NCBI RefSeq assembly: GCF_004295585.1
Contig: NZ_AP019400.1
Span: 3,384,001-3,448,000, forward strand
Length of the DNA stretch: 64,000 bases
Source of the DNA: Cohnella abietis
GTDB taxonomy: Bacteria > Bacillota > Bacilli > Paenibacillales > Paenibacillaceae
Reading direction: 5' to 3'
Shown here piece after piece: positions 53,015-61,887 of the stretch (positions are counted from its first letter, which is position 1; every line of letters starts with the position of its first letter). The position numbers and the translations under genes were made by a program. The notes under the pieces were generated by a model that did not search any database, was not told where the DNA came from, and saw only the letters and a program-made list of their open reading frames with translations.

Positions 53015-53755
53015 ATGGAAAACACTAAAAACAAGGTAGTCATCATAACGGGAGCATCTAGCGGAATAGGGGAAGCGACAGCCAAGCTATTGGCAGAAAA
53101 GGGAGCAAAGGTTGTTTTAGCAGCTAGAAGAGAAGAGAGACTGCAAGCGATCGTGAAAGAAATTGAACAAGAAGGCGGGCAAGCCGCTTATATCAAAGCC
53201 GACGTAGTCTCAGCCGAGGATATGCAGAAGCTAGCACAGTTTGCTTTGAAGCAGTATGGTCGCATTGATGTACTGGTGAACAACGCAGGAGTCATGCCGG
53301 TTTCGCGGCTGAATGAACAGAGGGTTGCGGAATGGGATCAGATGATTGATGTGAACATTAAAGGCGTGCTGAACGGCATCGCCGCGGTCCTGCCAACCAT
53401 GAGAGAGCAGCAATCGGGACATATTATCAACATTTCCTCAGTTGCAGGTTATGAAGTTAATCCGACTTCGGCTGTTTATAGTGGGACCAAGTTTGCCGTA
53501 AGAGCGATTTCGGAAGGGCTTCGCAAGGAAGAATCCCCGTCTTCCCATATTCGATCCACCCTTATTGCGCCGGGAATGACGGAGTCTGAGCTGCTCAACA
53601 CCGTGACTAGCCCCGAGGTTAAGGCAATGGCGAGTCATATTAGCGGTTTGGCTATTTCACCATACAGTATTGCCAGAGCCATCGCTTACGCCATCAATGA
53701 ACCAGACGATACGGGGGTCAATGAGATTGTGATTAGACCTACTGCACAGCCATAA
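53015..53755 (+). CDS. Short-chain dehydrogenase/reductase
   Basis: A 246-residue classical SDR; ATG after AAAGGGGCG. Cofactor motif TGASSGIG (12-19), NNAG (89-92), catalytic Asn 114, Ser 142, Tyr 155 and Lys 159 (YSGTK) are all present, and ARR at 37-39 suggests NADP(H). It is divergent from a TetR repressor, the usual arrangement for an inducible detoxification reductase. Substrate unknown; an NAD(P)-dependent alcohol or carbonyl reductase. Confidence 0.95.
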   Translation: MENTKNKVVIITGASSGIGEATAKLLAEKGAKVVLAARREERLQAIVKEIEQEGGQAAYIKADVVSAEDMQKLAQFALKQYGRIDVLVNNAGVMPVSRLNEQRVAEWDQMIDVNIKGVLNGIAAVLPTMREQQSGHIINISSVAGYEVNPTSAVYSGTKFAVRAISEGLRKEESPSSHIRSTLIAPGMTESELLNTVTSPEVKAMASHISGLAISPYSIARAIAYAINEPDDTGVNEIVIRPTAQP

Positions 53756-53837
53756 TAATAGATGAACACGCGCTGTACACTTGTTGGACACATCTTAATT
53801 ATATACTCTGAGTATAACTTACTTGGAGGTAACAACT

Positions 53838-54656
53838 ATGACAAACACTAGCATGAAAAAAACCGCAATGATATTAAGTTTAACAGTAGCACTAGCTTCA
53901 TTTTCCGGTCAAGCTTGGGCTGAGAAAGGTACAAATACTGCAACGCCTGCTTCCGTGGTGAAGTCAGATAGCAATAATCCTTATTATGTTGCTGGCATAG
54001 ATAATCCAGTTGAATTTACGACTTATTTTGCTGAATTACAAAAAGCTGTTAAGGATAATAAACCAGAAGAAGTAGCGGATCTGATTTCCTATCCAATGAA
54101 TTTAAACAAAGATAACAAACAATTTGTTATTACTAACAAGCAGGAATTTATTAAGAAATACGATCGTATCTTTACTTCTCATGTACGTGAAAAGCTGTTA
54201 GATCAGAAAGCTGAAAAGGTGTTTGTGAACTGGAAAGGAATTATGGTAGGAGAAGGAGATTTGTGGATCGGCAAAGTGAATGACAAACTTGGGGTAATTG
54301 CGGTTAATATCATTAATAATCCGTATGATGCCGCAGGTATTAGTAGTGCAGTGGAATTTGAGCACTTCTTAAGTAAACTCCAGAAAGAGGTTAGCAAAGG
54401 CAATAAATCTGAAGTGGCCAACAGCATAACGTACCCATTGAAAGTGAACAACAAGGGAAAAAGCTTAGAAATTAAATCTAAGAAAGATTTCATTGCAAAA
54501 TACGATAAAATCATGACTGCAAATGTTAAGAAGAAGCTACTAGCTCAAAAAGCAGATAAAGTATTCGTCAATTGGAAAGGTGTAATGATTGGTGACGGAG
54601 TGCTATGGATAGGACAGACTAAAGAACACATCGGAGTATTTGCGTTAAATCAGTAA
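53838..54656 (+). CDS. Secreted protein with two tandem copies of an about 105-residue domain
   Basis: A 272-residue protein from the ATG at 53838 (TTGGAGGTAAC upstream). A Sec signal peptide ends at GQAWA (about 25-29). Two repeats follow: in each, an opening (V/S)AVEF or NPVEFTTYFAELQKAV helix is followed by SYPMNLN / TYPLKVN, KKDFIAKYDKI, LDQKAEKVFVNWKGIMVGEG / LAQKADKVFVNWKGVMIGDG and LWIG. The fold looks NTF2/SnoaL-like (cystatin-like), but I do not recognise a named family. The pattern suggests internal duplication of a secreted binding module. A terminator follows at 54710. Confidence 0.78.
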   Translation: MTNTSMKKTAMILSLTVALASFSGQAWAEKGTNTATPASVVKSDSNNPYYVAGIDNPVEFTTYFAELQKAVKDNKPEEVADLISYPMNLNKDNKQFVITNKQEFIKKYDRIFTSHVREKLLDQKAEKVFVNWKGIMVGEGDLWIGKVNDKLGVIAVNIINNPYDAAGISSAVEFEHFLSKLQKEVSKGNKSEVANSITYPLKVNNKGKSLEIKSKKDFIAKYDKIMTANVKKKLLAQKADKVFVNWKGVMIGDGVLWIGQTKEHIGVFALNQ

Positions 54657-54709
54657 TTGATGTTGCCAATAGTACAAATATTAATTGGTTTCAAATATAG
54701 CCTTCATTT

Positions 54710-54750
54710 ACCTCGAAAAGCCTTAATACAAGGCATTTCGAGGTTTTTTA
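54710..54750 (+). terminator. Intrinsic terminator
   Basis: ACCTCGAAA-GCCTT pairs with AAGGC-TTTCGAGGT and is followed by TTTTTT. It follows the secreted-protein gene by 54 bp. Confidence 0.9.
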
Positions 54751-54822
54751 TATTTTACAAGGTAATAATCGGTGGAGTTAGATGCTTATATCTTGATAAA
54801 TAGTTAGAAAACAACCATAATA

Positions 54823-54844
54823 TAAACAGACCGCGGTTTGTTTA
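54823..54844. promoter_or_regulatory. TetR-type operator
   Basis: A 22-bp palindrome (TAAACAGA-CCGCGG-TTTGTTTA) with one mismatched pair, ending 10 bp before the tetR ATG. Typical TetR self-repression site; it would also control the downstream hydrolase gene. Confidence 0.8.
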
Positions 54845-54854
54845 TGGAGGGAAT

Positions 54855-55481
54855 ATGAGTAAAACGAACAAGAACTTTGCGAATAGAAGACGAGAAATTG
54901 CAGCCATTGCAGAACAATTATTTCTGGAAAAAGGGTATGAGAATACGAATATAACGGACATTCTTGAGGCTACCGGGCTTTCTAAAGGCGGGTTTTATCA
55001 TTATTTTGGGACGAAGGAAGAGATAATCTTAGAATGCATTCAGAATATTGCTGAGGAATTGTCGACGATAGCTGAGAAGATTCTAGGAGAGCAGCAGCTG
55101 GATGCTATAGATAAATGCTTAACTTTTATGAAAATCAGAGATGATAGGCTTCAGGACAAGCAGGAAATCGTTGGCATCATGTGGATGGTAAGCAAGCATG
55201 ACTTATATCAGAGTAAAATGATTGAACTTCTCATTGAGGCCTTTGCCAAGCCTTACGCCCAATTAATTGAGCAAGGCAACAGGGAAGGTTTGTTCGCGGC
55301 GGAGTGTCCACTAGAAACTGCAACCCTAATCATGAGGCTAATTATTACCTCAGCGTTGAAGGGGCCGAACAACAATAGTGATAAGGAGAAAAACGAGGAA
55401 AAGGCACTGAACCACTTAATCATTCGCACATTAGGCATTACACAGCTGGATCGTGTAAGGCAAGGAGGACTTCATGTATAA
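54855..55481 (+). CDS. TetR/AcrR-family repressor
   Basis: A 208-residue regulator; ATG after TGGAGGG. The HTH is TNITDILEATGLSKGGFYHY, then FGTKEEIILECI. The C-terminal helical domain contains IVGIMWMVSKHDLYQSKMIE. The hydrolase gene overlaps its end by 8 bp, so the two form one unit under the palindrome at 54823. It probably responds to a lipid-like or ester ligand handled by the hydrolase; that is inference. Confidence 0.93.
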   Translation: MSKTNKNFANRRREIAAIAEQLFLEKGYENTNITDILEATGLSKGGFYHYFGTKEEIILECIQNIAEELSTIAEKILGEQQLDAIDKCLTFMKIRDDRLQDKQEIVGIMWMVSKHDLYQSKMIELLIEAFAKPYAQLIEQGNREGLFAAECPLETATLIMRLIITSALKGPNNNSDKEKNEEKALNHLIIRTLGITQLDRVRQGGLHV

Positions 55482-56889
55482 CGTAACTTGCTTAATCGTA
55501 CTTTTATTATCCTGCGTGAATTTGTTCGGGTACTTAAAGAGGACGAAGAGAAAGCTGATGGTAAGTCTAAACGCACTACTCCTACTCTCATCAGTCCTAT
55601 TGATAATTATCTATGGAATTCGCCTGACGCTAGCCCCTTTATACGCCTTAATCATACTAACCTTATTTCTGTTTGTAATGTCGCTAAGAAATACACAATT
55701 AAAGCGTAGAAAAAATAAGCTTTTGGTCATTTTTACAATTGGATTGACCGTAGTGTTGTCATTGGGTACAGGAGCATCCCTTTATGTTTTTCCACAGTTT
55801 TCGCTGGTCAATCCATCCGGGTCACATGGAATAGGCGAGCTTTCACTAACTCTGGAAGATACATCACGGGAAGAGGCATATACGATTGCTGCAGGTGATA
55901 GTCGTAAAATCATGCTTCAAATCTGGTACCCTACCGTCAAGGATACTTCCAGCAAGAAGGAGCATTATCCTTATGAGGTAGGAGATGCCCTTAATTCTGT
56001 GCTGCATTTACCTCAATCGCTCTTTTCTTATTTTAAGGGCATCCCAACCCATATTGTGCATGCAGCACCGCTAGAGCCGACAAACAGTAAATATCCATTG
56101 ATTCTTTTTTCACCTGGGAATGGCTCTACAAGGTTTCAGAATCTGAGCTTGGTGGAGGAATTGGTTAGTAATGGGTACGTTGTCGTAGGCATGGATCACC
56201 CCTATACATCTAGTGACATGACCTATCCGGACGGAACAGTTGCAGTCAGGTCTGAAGGGAAGTTAGAGTCAGTATCGGAGGACGACCTCTATGAGATGGA
56301 AATCGATATCCGAGCGAAGGATATGGAGTTTGTTATTGGCCAATTAAGAAGCAAGGCAGACTCCGTGGCGAATATTCAAAACATTTTGCAGGAGATAGAT
56401 GTAAACAACATCGGTGTAGTTGGGCATTCTTATGGCGGAGCTACGATATCTCAGGTTATGGCGGACGATCAGAATATTAAGGCTGGAATTAGCTATGACG
56501 GGGGATTATGGGGGAGTCCGGTTACGAAGGGTATCCGTCAGCCTTTCCTATATATGAGTGCATCGAAGACATTGGATTACTTGAAATCGTCTGATGATAA
56601 TAATAAAAAGTTTGTAAAAAGTGTTCTGCAAAATCTCGATAAAACGGAGCAGGCTTCGGGAAAAGATTTTTATTTTGCACGGTTTGAGGGCTATAATCAT
56701 TATAGCTTTACGGATGTCCCGTTCATTGTTCCAGTCTTTTCTAATGGTCATGACACAACTCAAATGACTAACGAAGTAAGTCTTGCATTTTTTGATCAGT
56801 TCCTGAAAGGGGAAAAACGGGATTTTAGAAAATTGCTGATACCTGATAATAAGGCAAGCCTAATAAGTGTCAATGATGTTTGGAAATGA
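55474..56889 (+). CDS. Membrane-anchored alpha/beta hydrolase, PAF-acetylhydrolase/dienelactone hydrolase type
   Basis: A 471-residue protein; ATG after AAGGAGG. Three or four hydrophobic segments occupy residues 1-110 (VTCLIVLLLSCVNLFGYL; LLLLSSVLLIIIYGIRLTLA; PLYALIILTLFLFVMSL; LLVIFTIGLTVVLSLGTG). The outer catalytic domain has the nucleophile elbow GHSYGG (Ser 319), an acid in ISYDGGLWG and a His in YNHYSFTD. FSPGNGSTRFQNLSLVEEL and GYVVVGMDHPYTSS resemble PAF-AH II lipases. Likely a surface esterase or lipase. It is cotranscribed with the TetR gene. Confidence 0.85.
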   Translation: MYNVTCLIVLLLSCVNLFGYLKRTKRKLMVSLNALLLLSSVLLIIIYGIRLTLAPLYALIILTLFLFVMSLRNTQLKRRKNKLLVIFTIGLTVVLSLGTGASLYVFPQFSLVNPSGSHGIGELSLTLEDTSREEAYTIAAGDSRKIMLQIWYPTVKDTSSKKEHYPYEVGDALNSVLHLPQSLFSYFKGIPTHIVHAAPLEPTNSKYPLILFSPGNGSTRFQNLSLVEELVSNGYVVVGMDHPYTSSDMTYPDGTVAVRSEGKLESVSEDDLYEMEIDIRAKDMEFVIGQLRSKADSVANIQNILQEIDVNNIGVVGHSYGGATISQVMADDQNIKAGISYDGGLWGSPVTKGIRQPFLYMSASKTLDYLKSSDDNNKKFVKSVLQNLDKTEQASGKDFYFARFEGYNHYSFTDVPFIVPVFSNGHDTTQMTNEVSLAFFDQFLKGEKRDFRKLLIPDNKASLISVNDVWK

Positions 56890-56930
56890 AAATACTCTTA
56901 AACCTACGAAATTTGTCTGCACATTATACT

Positions 56931-56970
56931 AAAAAAGTTGACCTCGTCATAAGCGGAGTCAACTTTTTTT
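56931..56970. terminator. Bidirectional terminator
   Basis: AAAAAAGTTGAC..CG pairs with CG..GTCAACTTTTTT; runs of A before and T after let it work on both strands. It sits between the hydrolase gene and the convergent TetR gene. Confidence 0.88.
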
Positions 56971-57019
56971 CTTCGCTTTTTGCAACCGCGAACTCAATCT
57001 GCACCGCTCAACTTTCATC

Positions 57020-57679
57020 TTAACAGGACAACGATCGATTAAACTTATCCACGACGTGCTGAATGACGGGCTCAATTAATGAATCATCCACGATCTCGAG
57101 CTTCTCTGCTTTGAATAGTTGTATCTTTTTGAGGTTGTAGTAATCGTACAGAACCTGCTCGATTGATATTTGATTTTGCAGTAAATACTTCACGTTGATG
57201 ATTTCTCGAAGTAGCAGATCATCTTGGAGCAGGATCAGCCGCTCATTAATGGGATTAAAGATGCCTTTTTCTTTTCCTTCACGATAGAAAATAAGAGCCT
57301 GCTGCTCCCGTCTACTAAGAACGGCTCTCAGTTGATCATACAGCTCCGGGTATATCGCTTGAAGATCCTTGAGGAAAATGTCTGTGATTCTATCGACAAG
57401 GGCTACAGTCTGTTCGAATAGCTTTTGGAACCAAATCCCGAATGAACGCTCATCATCCTCCTGGTTGCGGTCCGCGAGCTTTTCAATATAATCAACGAAA
57501 ATTTGCACGACACCCGCTATAACTTCCTCTTTAGACGAAAAATATTTATACATGGTGGCTCTGCTTACATTCATATGCTTGGCGATGTCGTCCATTCGCA
57601 AATGCTGGAATCCATCCTTCATGACGGCATTTATTAGTTTTTTGAGCAATTTAACTTTTGGTTCTACTTGTATACTCAT
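57020..57679 (-). CDS. TetR/AcrR-family repressor
   Basis: A 219-residue regulator; ATG on the minus strand with GGAGTTG 10-14 nt upstream. The HTH reads LRMDDIAKHMNVSRATMYKY, then FSSKEEVIAGVVQIFVDYI. A long helical ligand domain follows. It is divergent from the DHA2 exporter gene, which it most likely represses; the region 57753-57787 has AAACAAAA/TTTTGTTT arms that could be its site. Confidence 0.92.
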   Translation of the reverse strand: MSIQVEPKVKLLKKLINAVMKDGFQHLRMDDIAKHMNVSRATMYKYFSSKEEVIAGVVQIFVDYIEKLADRNQEDDERSFGIWFQKLFEQTVALVDRITDIFLKDLQAIYPELYDQLRAVLSRREQQALIFYREGKEKGIFNPINERLILLQDDLLLREIINVKYLLQNQISIEQVLYDYYNLKKIQLFKAEKLEIVDDSLIEPVIQHVVDKFNRSLSC

Positions 57680-57752
57680 TTTGCTGGAATCAACTCCAAT
57701 CTCCCGAACCTAGTTCCTTTATTATACAGCATTAAAAGAGAGGAATACACAA

Positions 57753-57787
57753 TAAACAAAATAGACAAAATAAATACTTTTTGTTTA
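57753..57787. promoter_or_regulatory. Inverted repeat between TetR and MFS genes
   Basis: TAAACAAAA (57753-57761) and TTTTTGTTTA (57778-57787) form an inverted pair with a 16-bp AT-rich middle. It is a possible operator of the divergent TetR repressor; AT bias makes chance pairing possible. Confidence 0.35.
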
Positions 57788-57863
57788 CTTTGATTAAAAT
57801 GAGTGATATTCTAACTCAGCGACGACGATCAATGTTCATTCGCTAGTTCAGTCATAAGAAAGG

Positions 57864-59330
57864 ATGGTTGTTATCCAAAAGTCTAATAATAAACTCATTC
57901 TAGCTATCATCATCACTTGCCAGCTTATGGTTGTGCTAGATGCTTCCATAATGATCACGGCGCTTCCCGAGATTGGACGCGGTCTACACCTTGCGACAAC
58001 GAGCTTAACCTGGGTGCAAAATGCTTATGTTCTGGCGTTCGGAGGTTTTTTGCTGCTTGGTGCGAGGGCGGGGGATCTCGTGGGCCGTAGGCGAGTTTTT
58101 ATCATTGGAACAGCGATTTTTACAGTAGCCTCTCTGTTGGCTGGGTTTGCGCAATCCGCTGAAATGCTATTCGCTACTCGCGCTCTGCAAGGGATCGGGG
58201 CGGCTTTGGCCACACCTTCTGCACTGGCGCTGTTATCTGTCAGCTTCGTGGAGACCAAGGAACGGGTAAAAGCCATTGCTATGTACAGTGCTGTCAACGG
58301 GGCTGGCGGAAGTATTGGTCTAGTTGTAGGTGGCATGTTAACAGATTGGATATCATGGCGTGTGGGGATGTTCATTAATGTCCCGATCGGCATTCTGCTG
58401 CTCGTGATGGCACCGAGGTTTTTGCCGGAGACGAATAAAAGCACCGGTCGTTTTGATATTATGGGAGCCATCACTTCTGTAGTTGGACTGACGGCTCTGG
58501 TATATGGCTTTGTCCGAGCGGCAGATGATGGATGGGGAAATTCTGTAACCATAATCTCGTTGCTTACAGGGGTTGTGTTACTGGCAGCCTTTGCCTTCAT
58601 TGAATCACGAGTCGAACAGCCGATTACACCGCTTCGTCTATTCTCAAGTCGTGAGCGTTCGGGCGCCTATTTGGGCAGACTTTTGTTTGTAGGCGGCTTG
58701 TTCTCGATGTTTTTCTTCCTGTCACAGTTTCTACAGCATGTTCTTGGCTTTACGGCGTTGGAGACGGGACTTGCTTTTCTACCCATGACTATGGTTCAGT
58801 TCGGGATGATGTATGCCATGCCATGGCTGGTAGCCCGTTATGGAAATGCTAAAGTACTCGTTAGTGGAATTTTTGTAGTTATCATCGGTATGAGCTTTAT
58901 TAGTCAGATTTCAACGGACCTGAAGTTCTTCCCAGGTATTCTGATACCGATGGTCATACTGGGGATAGGTGCAGGCACAGTGTTTATTCCATTTACAACC
59001 TTTGGTTTGTCTGGTGTTGATCCACGAGATGCAGGTGCAGCGTCGGGTCTAGTCAATGTGTCGCATCAAACGGGCGGATCACTTGGTTTGGCTGTCCTAA
59101 CTGCAGTGTTCGGATCGTTTATCCCAACAGGGACGACGCCAACAGATTCGCAATTTACAACTGCTGTCTCCACATCCATCATTGGCTCCATTGTGTTTAT
59201 TACCGTATCCTTTATCGTCGTACTTCTACTGCTCGTTCGGCCAGGTAGCAACAAAGCCGCCAAAGATGAGGGTAGGGATGTGAAAGGAAGCACGAAAGTG
59301 CCCGTTACATCTAGTAATGTTGTGGATTGA
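57864..59330 (+). CDS. MFS drug-type exporter, DHA2 family
   Basis: About 488 residues, 14 predicted helices. It has VLDASIMITALPEIGRGL in the first helix, motif A GARAGDLVGRRR at about 67-78 and motif C NGAGGSIGLVVGG. The ATG at 57864 lies within AAAGGATGG, which may be the SD; an ATC at 57873 is spaced as a start (see findings). The gene is divergent from a TetR repressor, the standard layout for an inducible exporter. A strong terminator follows at 59384. Substrate unknown. Confidence 0.93.
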   Translation: MVVIQKSNNKLILAIIITCQLMVVLDASIMITALPEIGRGLHLATTSLTWVQNAYVLAFGGFLLLGARAGDLVGRRRVFIIGTAIFTVASLLAGFAQSAEMLFATRALQGIGAALATPSALALLSVSFVETKERVKAIAMYSAVNGAGGSIGLVVGGMLTDWISWRVGMFINVPIGILLLVMAPRFLPETNKSTGRFDIMGAITSVVGLTALVYGFVRAADDGWGNSVTIISLLTGVVLLAAFAFIESRVEQPITPLRLFSSRERSGAYLGRLLFVGGLFSMFFFLSQFLQHVLGFTALETGLAFLPMTMVQFGMMYAMPWLVARYGNAKVLVSGIFVVIIGMSFISQISTDLKFFPGILIPMVILGIGAGTVFIPFTTFGLSGVDPRDAGAASGLVNVSHQTGGSLGLAVLTAVFGSFIPTGTTPTDSQFTTAVSTSIIGSIVFITVSFIVVLLLLVRPGSNKAAKDEGRDVKGSTKVPVTSSNVVD

Positions 59331-59383
59331 AAGTATGGCGCAGCAACTGACATTAAGGGTATTGTGAGATAGTGGATATCTAG

Positions 59384-59423
59384 AGCCGGAGCGAGAATGT
59401 GTCATTCTCACCGGCTTTTTTTT
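59384..59423 (+). terminator. Intrinsic terminator
   Basis: AGCCGG-GAGAATG pairs with CATTCTC-CCGGCT around a short loop and runs into TTTTTTTT. Confidence 0.9.
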
Positions 59424-59476
59424 ATTGTATTAAGTTTCCTACCATGCTTACGAAGAAAACAATAAGCATATACATC

Positions 59477-59505
59477 TTGACTACATAATACACCACTATC
59501 ATAAT
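59477..59505 (+). promoter_or_regulatory. Sigma-A-type promoter of the MFS/nicotianamine-synthase-like unit
   Basis: TTGACT (59477-59482), 17-bp spacer, CATAAT (59500-59505): five of six matches in each hexamer. It lies 34 bp upstream of the MFS start. No convincing Zur or Fur box was found on it. Confidence 0.65.
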
Positions 59506-59538
59506 TCAATTGATTACTTGTAAGGAAGAGGTGAGACA

Positions 59539-60828
59539 ATGCCAGATAGTTTAGCAAAAATAAAGCATAGAGATGATTCGATACAAAGCTACATTGATTC
59601 TCCTCAGAAGCAGCGTCAGCTCTATCAGAAGACCTTATTTATCGTCGTTATGTCACAGATTTTCGGTGGGGCTGGATTGGCGGCAGGCATTACCGTTGGA
59701 GCGCTCCTTGCGCAAGAGATGCTGGGAACGGACAGCTATGCGGGGGTCCCTACTGCGCTTTTCACGCTTGGATCTGCAGCAGCAGCACTTCTTGTAGGGC
59801 GACTTTCTCAACGCTTCGGCCGACGAGCTGGACTGTCAGCAGGCTTCCTGGCTGGTGGAATTGGCGCAATCGGGGTTGTTTTTGCGGCAATTGCAGACAA
59901 TCTTCCACTGCTGTTTGTTTCGCTATTGATCTATGGCGCAGGAACTGCGACCAATTTACAGGCACGATATGCTGGGACTGACTTGGCTCAGTCAACACAA
60001 CGGGCAAGAGCTATCAGTATTGCTATGGTATCTACTACCTTTGGTGCAGTAGCGGGACCCAATCTTGTTGGAGTAATGGGACGATTCGCTACATCTATAG
60101 ATGTCCCTGTGTTGGCGGGTCCGTTCATTCTAGCGGCAGCAGCCTACATCCTTGCTGGTCTGGTGCTATTGATCTTCCTCCGTCCGGACCCATTCGTCGT
60201 GGCCAAAGCCATTGCTGAAGCACAGAAAGCAGAGGGCGTTACGTCAGATACGAACATCAAAATTCAGGCAGCTGATAACCGGGGTATTATTGTCGGAGCG
60301 ACGGTTATGATCTTAACCCAAATCGTTATGGTTGCGATCATGACGATGACGCCAGTCCATATGAAGCATCACGGACACGGTATGAGTGATGTTGGACTGG
60401 TCATTGGAATTCATGTTGCGGCTATGTTTCTTCCATCGCTAGTGACAGGATTTCTAGTTGATAGATTTGGACGCACGGTTATGTCCTATGCTTCAGGTGT
60501 AACTTTGCTTGCAGCAGGTATTCTTGCCGCATTGGTACCGGCCGATTCGATGTTCTTACTCATTATCGCTCTTGCGCTGCTCGGGCTGGGCTGGAATTTT
60601 GGTTTGATTAGTGGGACCGCACAGATTATTGATGCAACACCTCCCGCCATTCGTGCCAAAACACAAGGAACAATGGATGTCCTAGTTGCTCTAGCGGGGG
60701 CATCAGGCGGAGCACTGTCCGGTATGGTAGTAGCAAATTCAAGCTTTACTATTCTCTCTATTGGGGGCAGCATTCTTTCCCTTTTGCTTATTCCGGTTGT
60801 AATCTGGTCACGTAAAGCTCAGAAATAA
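59539..60828 (+). CDS. MFS transporter, possible metallophore exporter
   Basis: A 429-residue, 12-helix MFS protein; ATG after GGAAGAGGTGAG. A polar 35-residue N-tail precedes TM1. Motif A-like GRLSQRFGRRAG is at about 92-103, and a second copy in the other half is GFLVDRFGRTVM. A central cytosolic loop (about 215-250) divides the two halves. No terminator separates it from the nicotianamine-synthase-like gene 117 bp downstream, so it could export that enzyme's product, as CntE does for staphylopine. That link rests on adjacency only; a general efflux role is possible. Confidence 0.85.
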   Translation: MPDSLAKIKHRDDSIQSYIDSPQKQRQLYQKTLFIVVMSQIFGGAGLAAGITVGALLAQEMLGTDSYAGVPTALFTLGSAAAALLVGRLSQRFGRRAGLSAGFLAGGIGAIGVVFAAIADNLPLLFVSLLIYGAGTATNLQARYAGTDLAQSTQRARAISIAMVSTTFGAVAGPNLVGVMGRFATSIDVPVLAGPFILAAAAYILAGLVLLIFLRPDPFVVAKAIAEAQKAEGVTSDTNIKIQAADNRGIIVGATVMILTQIVMVAIMTMTPVHMKHHGHGMSDVGLVIGIHVAAMFLPSLVTGFLVDRFGRTVMSYASGVTLLAAGILAALVPADSMFLLIIALALLGLGWNFGLISGTAQIIDATPPAIRAKTQGTMDVLVALAGASGGALSGMVVANSSFTILSIGGSILSLLLIPVVIWSRKAQK

Positions 60829-60945
60829 TTTCTGGTCAATCAGAACTGACATGGACGACGGAGCTTCCTTCATATACTTACAATGCTGATCTTACTCATA
60901 GTGCAGAGTGTGGTCATGTAAATGGAGGAGGCGGAGGGATAAGGC

Positions 60946-61782
60946 ATCGATAACGAACAGAATTTTCTCTATTCTTTGAACGCGCTTGAAGCGGAGTTAC
61001 ACCGTGCAATGGCAGCAGTCAACAGCGTTCCGGAAGGCTTCGAGCTCCTTAGTGCGAGGTTGGATTGTCTCTGTGAGTTTATTGTTTGTGAGGATAACGA
61101 GCAATGTTGGAAGCTTTGTGGACACAGCGATAACATTAAGCAAGCGGCGAATCGGTTAAGGGAAATATCAGCCAAAGCGTTATGTGAGGTTGAAAAAATA
61201 AGATCGTATCGTGCGTATAACGAAAAAGGGAGCATGAATCTATACAGCTCGCTTCTATCTGCCGCAGTTAAGGAAGAATGGACGTATGGGCAGATTGACC
61301 AGACATCTAAAGTTATTTTTATTGGAGCAGGTGCAACTCCTTTATCCGCTTTTACAATTGCCAAGGAAACTTCTGCACACGTAATATGCATTGATATTGA
61401 CGATGAAGCCATTCATCATGGCAGGAAGTTAACGCATTTTCTAGACCTGCAAAGGATCGTACATTACTCGGACAGCGACTTGAAGAGCTGCGGGTTTCTA
61501 GAGACTGCCACACATGTATTTATTGCTTCTCTTGTGCCCGAGAAGCTTGAGATTCTAGAGGAGCTTAAATCCGCAACCCGTCCCGAATGCAAAATAATCG
61601 TTCGTTATGGGAACGGATTGAAGTCGCTATTTAATTATCCCCTGCATGCTGATTTGTTGATAAATTGGCACGTAGATTCGTTAAACCTCCGTACAAGAAT
61701 TTACGACACTCTCATTCTTAGTAATCCCAAATCAACTGTTAACGCAGCAATGGTTAGAGAAATGAGTGCCATTACTCGCTGA
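60946..61782 (+). CDS. Nicotianamine synthase-like protein (CntL-like)
   Basis: At least 269 residues (from TTG 60976), probably 279 from an ATC at 60946 placed 8 nt after GGAGG. A helical N-terminal region leads to a class I methyltransferase-like fold: VIFIGAGATPLSAFTIAKE, then VICIDIDDEAIHHGRKL, HVFIASLVPEKLEILEEL and CKIIVRYGNGLKSLFNYPL. This matches bacterial nicotianamine synthase/CntL, which transfers the aminobutyrate group of S-adenosylmethionine to an amino acid such as histidine to build a metallophore. No CntM-type opine dehydrogenase follows within the window. Enzyme family fairly sure; product unknown. Confidence 0.82.
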   Translation: MDNEQNFLYSLNALEAELHRAMAAVNSVPEGFELLSARLDCLCEFIVCEDNEQCWKLCGHSDNIKQAANRLREISAKALCEVEKIRSYRAYNEKGSMNLYSSLLSAAVKEEWTYGQIDQTSKVIFIGAGATPLSAFTIAKETSAHVICIDIDDEAIHHGRKLTHFLDLQRIVHYSDSDLKSCGFLETATHVFIASLVPEKLEILEELKSATRPECKIIVRYGNGLKSLFNYPLHADLLINWHVDSLNLRTRIYDTLILSNPKSTVNAAMVREMSAITR

Positions 61783-61887
61783 TGTCTTACATATCGAGGT
61801 CATGATAGTATCCTAAATTTGGATTTTGTTGTAGAATGATGGAGAATTCTATTAAATCCTAGAGATTAGGGTATAGACGGGTGAATA

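Noticed and set aside
59484..59521. Zur box upstream of the MFS/nicotianamine-synthase-like unit
   Set aside because: ATCATAATTCAATTGATTAC is a loose inverted repeat, but spacing and sequence do not fit the 7-1-7 Zur consensus.
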